A DNA stretch of 64,000 bases from Paralvinella palmiformis (taxonomy: Eukaryota; Annelida; Polychaeta; Terebellida; Alvinellidae). A program made the position numbers and the translations under genes. Below the pieces are notes generated by a model. It was not told the DNA's origin. It saw nothing but the letters and a program-made list of their open reading frames with translations, and searched no databases. Within the stretch, counting starts at the first letter, position 1; each line of letters starts with the position of its first letter. The stretch spans positions 1,280,001-1,344,000 of the forward strand of contig JAODUP010000032.1 of assembly GCA_025642065.1 (NCBI GenBank). The letters are read 5' to 3'. Shown here piece by piece: positions 59,022 to 64,000 of this stretch.

Positions 59022-61387
59022 GTGTCCATTTTTGCCAATTCTGAAACTGAATTATTGAAACATCTTGTGAAACGACATAGGAACACATCACGCTTCATTA
59101 TACACTATAGTGCAACAGGATGTGGAGTGTCTTACAAGAATTGCGCATCTTTCAAATCTCATTGTCGACGCAAACATTTCAAGGACAAATTAAATGTAAC
59201 CAACTCAATCACGTATGTGTATGATGAGGACGATAATAATGACACACATGAGGCAGTTGGCCCATCTCAAGACAGGAATGCATCAGAAGCTGCATACATT
59301 CTTAAGTTAAAAGCCGGTCAAATGTCGAGTCAGATAACTGTTGATGTTATTTAGTGAAAAAATCCAAAACATCAAAGTTGCTGTTCAAGAACAGTTTGGT
59401 GATATATCGATGCTTGATCAATTATTTGATAGCACACTGTTTGAAGGATTGGACTCGCAGTCTAAACAACGAAAGTGTTTTGTAACAAGCTTGGGATTTA
59501 TTCTTCTTGTTTCTGTAAAACTTGGTGCTTTAAAGGATTGTTAACAAAAAGGTTTTAAAAATTTCGGTATGTGAAAAAAAAATGTTGTGGGTTATGTTGA
59601 ACCTTTCATCAAGCAGCTAACCTCTCTTGTGCATATGCCTGAAATACAACATAACATCAACCAGCCAACCAGTTTCTGTAGAAGATAATTTTATGACTGA
59701 TGTTCAACATGGTTCTTATAGCAAACAGCACACCTTTATTCAAGCACATGAAAAATGTCTGCGATTTGCTTTGTACACTGATGATTTTGAAATAGTGAAT
59801 CCCATTGGAAACCATCTTAAGAAACACAAGTGTACATCATTCTATTAGACCCTATTGAATGTTCCACCTCAGTATCGAAGCAAATTGAGCTTCATTCAGT
59901 TGGCTGGAATTGCTAAGACAACTGATTTGATTCCAAGAAACAGCTTTCTGATGGTTTAACATTGGATATTCTAGGATGAAAACAAACACACTACGGGTTA
60001 TAGTTATTTGTTCTGGCTGACACCCCGCTGCACAGTTGATCGGTGGATTTAAAGAAGGTGTTGGGTACATATAAGTGGTGCTAAAACTGCAATTAGATCA
60101 ACCAGTTTGCAATCATGTATCACTTGTTCTTACATGAAGTTTTTGTTTTCAAGATGACGAATTTGTACCAAATGCAAATATCTAGTTTGAGATTAATCAA
60201 GAGCTTGGATCCGAGGATTTTGATACCAACTTCACCAGTCTCCTGGGCAAGCTTGATCAACTCAAAAGGCAAAAACATGTGAATACATGCGCTTACAATA
60301 AACTACAGTAAAACCTCTGTCAAGAAGAGCACTGGCATGATGTCTAAATGACCGTTTGTCTTAACATTGAATGTCTCTTTGGTGAGAGGACACCTGTCAG
60401 AAGGGAACCTTGGTGGGTGTCTACTCTTCATATGTTTTTACCTTCCTCCGTGTGTGTGTGCGAGCGTGTGTGTTGATTTTTTTCTGTCTCTCTCTCTCTC
60501 TCTGTGTGTGTGTGTGAAGTTTGTGTTGGTCTGTTCTGAACCACTAGGATATGTACATTGTGTCATGATATATTGTTATATATTACAGTCTGACTTGGAG
60601 GATGACACAGATCCAGAAGAAAGCAAATTACAGCTGCTGATAGTACAAATCACGCCAAGCAGGATTAAGGCCTTGCCTCCTGCTGTCATGATTGTTGATG
60701 TAAGTTGAACATTTATAAAAACTCAAAGTTAAGATCATGACAAGAAACACTGGGTATACACTTCTTTTTTAAGCAGAAAAGCAGTAAAGCTACAAATAAC
60801 ATCTAAGCATAATTCTGTGAATTGTAAATTAGCCAAGCTCACTATATGCATTAATTAACCTATTAACATCCAAGTTATATAGCTTGATTTGAAAATAGGT
60901 TCTCAGCAGACTGTATTTTTGTTAGTTTTGTTTACGTTGAACACCCTGTATTGCCAGGTTTTTCTTGGGGATATTAATATAACAAATTGTTTACATTGTT
61001 GATTTTCTCCAGTATAACTAGTAGTCGTCGGAACATTAGAAATATTTTGTTTTGTGGCACAGCTTGCCATAAGTGCAGCTTCTTAAATTCCTTAGCTAAC
61101 ATATTGCATATTCTGTTAATTTTGAATAAAATAATTGTTTCTGTTATTAAACAGACTGCTGAAATGGTCTTGACAACTAACGGACATCTACAACCACGCC
61201 TGGTGTTCAGTCAACACCAAGATAGCCGAGAAGGTATAATTATTGCAGACGGGTTCAACATACCACTACACAATTCTTCAGTTATGTATGGCATGCATTG
61301 TTCACGTTTAATTTTCTTTTAAACATTGCATTGATTAGTGTGTAGTTTACATGTTATTTTACAGATATGTTCGTCGTTCTGGGATAG
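59022..61387 (+). pseudogene. Broken copy of a C2H2-finger, transposon-borne protein of unknown function
   Basis: Pieces in order: ETELLKHLVKRHRNTSRFII and CGVSYKNCASFKSHCRRKH (two degenerate C2H2 fingers, 59022-59210), AAYILKLKAGQMSSQITVD, LDQLFDSTLFEGLDSQ, SVKLGA, YVEPFIKQLTSLV, HEKCLRFALYTDDFEIVNP, HLKKHKCTSFY and PPQYRSKLSFIQLAGIAKT (to ~59930). This order is that of a widespread uncharacterised metazoan family with a 'YYDD.E..NPLGS..HKHKLG.FY..LGN..P..RS' core, presumed to be transposon-encoded. It has frameshifts and stops throughout. Exon-like pieces at 60589-60699 (DDTDPEESKLQLLIVQ), 61155-61233 (TAEMVLTTNGHLQPRLVF) and 61365-61387 have matching splice sites and phases and could be its C-terminus. 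Confidence 0.5.
60470..60517. repeat. (TC)n/(TG)n tract
   Basis: TC dinucleotides followed by TG dinucleotides inside the putative intron. Confidence 0.9.
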
Positions 61388-62185
61388 ACACTCACAGGAA
61401 ACTATTTTAAAGAATTTAGATGGAAAGTTCAAGGTGACCGTTATTGTTTTTTGCATGTTTCATGACCTAGCAAACACTTAAATATTTTGCTACACATATA
61501 AATCATTTGACAAAACTTTGATTAAACAAAGAACTCAAAATTTTAAAGTGAGGATAAACACACACAAAGGTGAAAGAATGATTAAAAGAGTAATTGTTCT
61601 TGGAGATTAATGATTTAAGCAAGGACAAGAAAAGTTAATAAAACCTGCATAGAGTAGATGCTTAGAAAATGATATATTGGTATTAAAATTTTGCAATAAG
61701 TTCTGTTTATTGACAAAATTAACATTAATTTTACTAAATGTACCATTGAAACCATAGAAAGATATATCGGTAATGTATACATTATATGGTCACTAACAAT
61801 TAATGGATCCGAGGACAAGAATATAGTTTTCACATCTTTAAAAAATTACCAAACATTGATGGCAGAGAGTTATGTAAAAGTGGTCAAAGAGAAAACAGAT
61901 TACCTAATTTAAAGAAATAACTGAAATTATTCAATATACTTTGAAATGTGTACAATACTGTGATTCCATTTTTCAACCCTTCTGGTTGATTGATCCCTAT
62001 GCCATATTTTGATCTCTTTCTTCAAAGTACCTTCTTTGTACCGTTTTGTTTTGCTAGATATATTATTTTAATTAAGTGATTTACTGCAGAATTGTGTGTA
62101 CCACTTGTGTTATTACAAATGTTATATATAATATACATATGACATAATTTCAAAATGACATAAAACAAAGAAACTCTCACTGGAA
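61388..62185. other. Gene-free stretch
   Basis: AT-rich, with no shared repeat or recognisable reading frame. Confidence 0.45.
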
Positions 62186-62212
62186 TGATATATATATGTG
62201 TGTGTGCGCGCG

Positions 62213-63912
62213 CGACATTAATGCTCGACCGGGACCAGTGTTTCAAGGCCCGGTCTAGTATTAGTGCCACAGTACTCGAAAAAAACAATAAAAACGAGTA
62301 CAGAGCTACAGGATAATACTAACAGCTACCCATCAAATATCCAAGCTCACGATCTGTTTATTAACTTTTGACATATCATCAAAGAACAAACGCACAAATA
62401 ACTTCACTTGCGATATTCCGTCAAATCTTAAACGCGTGCCTTCCGACTATGAATCAAATTGGTGCAACATATTAACGTCACAATAAACACTTGCAAATTC
62501 CCAACTGACCAGTGTAATGAGTGTTCCGGGATTTATCTGAATACTATAGATCTGTTTAATTTGGCGAATATGAAATAATGGCGAAAATGGCGAGTGACAT
62601 AATATTTCCTGTCGCCAGAATATTATGTTGTACAAAACTTCATATTATACTCTGAAAGCACTACTTTGATAACACACTGGATATGTGTAATATTCTCATT
62701 CATTCAACAATCAATTCATATTACAATTTATAATAAAACAATCACTCGCTTAAAGCTCATTCGTCCCAGGCATTGGCTCCATCAGAATCACTCATAATAG
62801 CGATCAATAGTCCTAAGGTTTTTTTTCCAGCCATGTTTAAGAACATCAGTTTGTCGAGTAGCAAAATATGATGCATGAAACAACCAGCCTGCATGTAGGA
62901 GTTTGAGTCTTGAGGCCGAGTTGGGTGTCTGAAATTTTGCGATTGGATGTCAAGGAGTCACTGACTTAATCACTACACCAGGCATTGATTTTGCGCTCGA
63001 GATTTGTTATAATTTATATTCGTTTGCTGAGAATAGAAAGTAATATGAAAATATTATATTTTACACCTCCTTATATACAGTTTGATATAACCTTCTCATC
63101 GTTGTAATTGCAATTTGTCTTTAGCTTGCATACCAATTGCCTTTATTGTCATTCAATCATGGCAATGGTTTGTCAATTACTAGTTCAGATCTGCTTAGAA
63201 TGGAATTATTCGTTACATAAAGGCCAATGATCTAGTCTGCTTCAGATTTGGTTATGGCTGATGAATAACAGTGTGCTTTGAAATATGGATTTCCCCGAAT
63301 GGCCTAGAAAAGAAAGCAAAAATCAACTTTCCTGACAGACCAAAATTCGCCATCACCAATATGTTCAAAGTGATGGAATCGTCAAATTTTGCTGTCACCA
63401 AATTTAGCTGATCTACAGTATGCAGATTAGCTTTTAAAACGAAGACAAATGTTTTATGCCTACACAGTAAATGTCTAAAATCCTTCAGCGTGAATTTCAG
63501 CCTTTTTTCAATTTCAATTACCGTCGTACAAGTCTTTGTTAAAAAATGGAAATGTGTAAAGGAATGAAGGAACCAACTGTACAGAAAATTTTATAATACA
63601 TAAATCGGTTGTGTGGGTAGAAATGTCGCAATAAGTTTTGTATTTCATGGATCAGTTTGAGCTGGCAGCCATCCGGATAAATATGCGATAGTATATACGC
63701 GCATAGTCAGTGAGTGCAAACAGAGAGTGATGACGTCACAAACAACTTATGAATGACAGTATTTCACTGGGCAAAGGTAGTGCCGAATATTAATGATGAT
63801 TCCATATCAAGTTATTGAATGCTGCCAGAAGACAAACTCCGCGTACGTACGAACGTGTACGCGCCGTTTTATTGAACCATTGTCAGTTACAATTATGATA
63901 TTTAAAAGTTTT
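62213..63912. repeat. ~1-kb interspersed repeat, copy 2 with a ~1.1-kb extra middle
   Basis: 62213-62545 matches 40462-40800 (CAGTGTTTCAAGGCCCGG, 'gatctgtttattaact', 'cgatattccgtcaaatct') and 63680-63912 matches 41215-41447 ('gatgacgtcacaaac', 'gatgattccatat', 'gatatttaaaag'). Between them is unrelated DNA of about 1.1 kb where copy 1 has about 0.4 kb. No coding sequence is recognised. Confidence 0.75.
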
Positions 63913-64000
63913 TTTACATTTTTAAATCAATGTATTTCACACAAAGAAAACAATACGTTGAAACTATGGGATAAATCTGAAAAGGATATTGACAACCAAA

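Noticed and set aside
1..64000. CRISPR array, bacterial operon or phage
   Set aside because: All direct repeats are microsatellites or dispersed transposons; genes are spliced and no prokaryotic signals are present.

Overview
The window is animal nuclear DNA. Genes have spliced exons with GT...AG borders, introns reach 7.5 kb, the sequence is AT-rich and full of microsatellites, and there are many decayed retrotransposons, DNA transposons and tRNA-derived SINEs. No operons or bacterial signals are visible. An invertebrate, perhaps a mollusc or another lophotrochozoan, is my best guess. It rests on the style of the repeats ((CACT)n arrays, CR1/L2-like LINEs, tRNA-headed SINEs, TTAA MITEs) and is not proven.

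Three real genes can be read exon by exon. (1) On the minus strand at 96-4406 is the 5' part of a secreted or membrane protein made of EGF-like modules: seven exons with a signal peptide in the first, running off the left edge. (2) On the plus strand at 18033-26322 is ABT1/ESF2, a nucleolar RNA-binding ribosome-biogenesis factor, with two coding exons around a 7.5-kb intron packed with mobile-element debris. (3) On the minus strand at 27359-33019 is a complete kynureninase gene (KYNU): twelve coding exons and 461 residues. ABT1 and KYNU are convergent, with about 1 kb between their stop codons and a plausible poly(A) signal for each.

Everything else is mainly mobile DNA. From 4.4 to 18 kb: LINE reverse-transcriptase pieces at 5.8-6.7, 13.4-14.8 and 16.9-17.6 kb, a 2-kb DNA element with GTTCATGAAC-rich ends (9324-11360), SINEs, and a ~160-bp inverted repeat pair (12.8 and 16.4 kb) next to a vertnin/OTU-like fragment. 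The ABT1 intron holds a Tigger/pogo remnant, a MULE-like remnant, a TTAA-flanked MITE and a hairpin. From 33 to 64 kb I recognise no intact gene. That part holds hAT-type MITEs, many copies of one tRNA-derived SINE, a tandem segmental duplication (42.9-46.0 kb), two copies of a long-TIR element (47.3-49.2 and 53.0-54.1 kb), a TTAA element (52345-53001), a third RT remnant, a gag-like remnant, a broken C2H2-type transposon protein (59.0-61.4 kb) and a ~1-kb repeat present at 40.5 and 62.2 kb.

The most interesting points are: an in-frame alternative terminal exon inside KYNU; a MITE copy that starts exactly at an internal TTAA of its sister copy; an apparent end-to-start junction of a TTAA element; and the GTTCATGAAC element with a 7-bp target duplication. 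All family assignments were made by eye without database searches.
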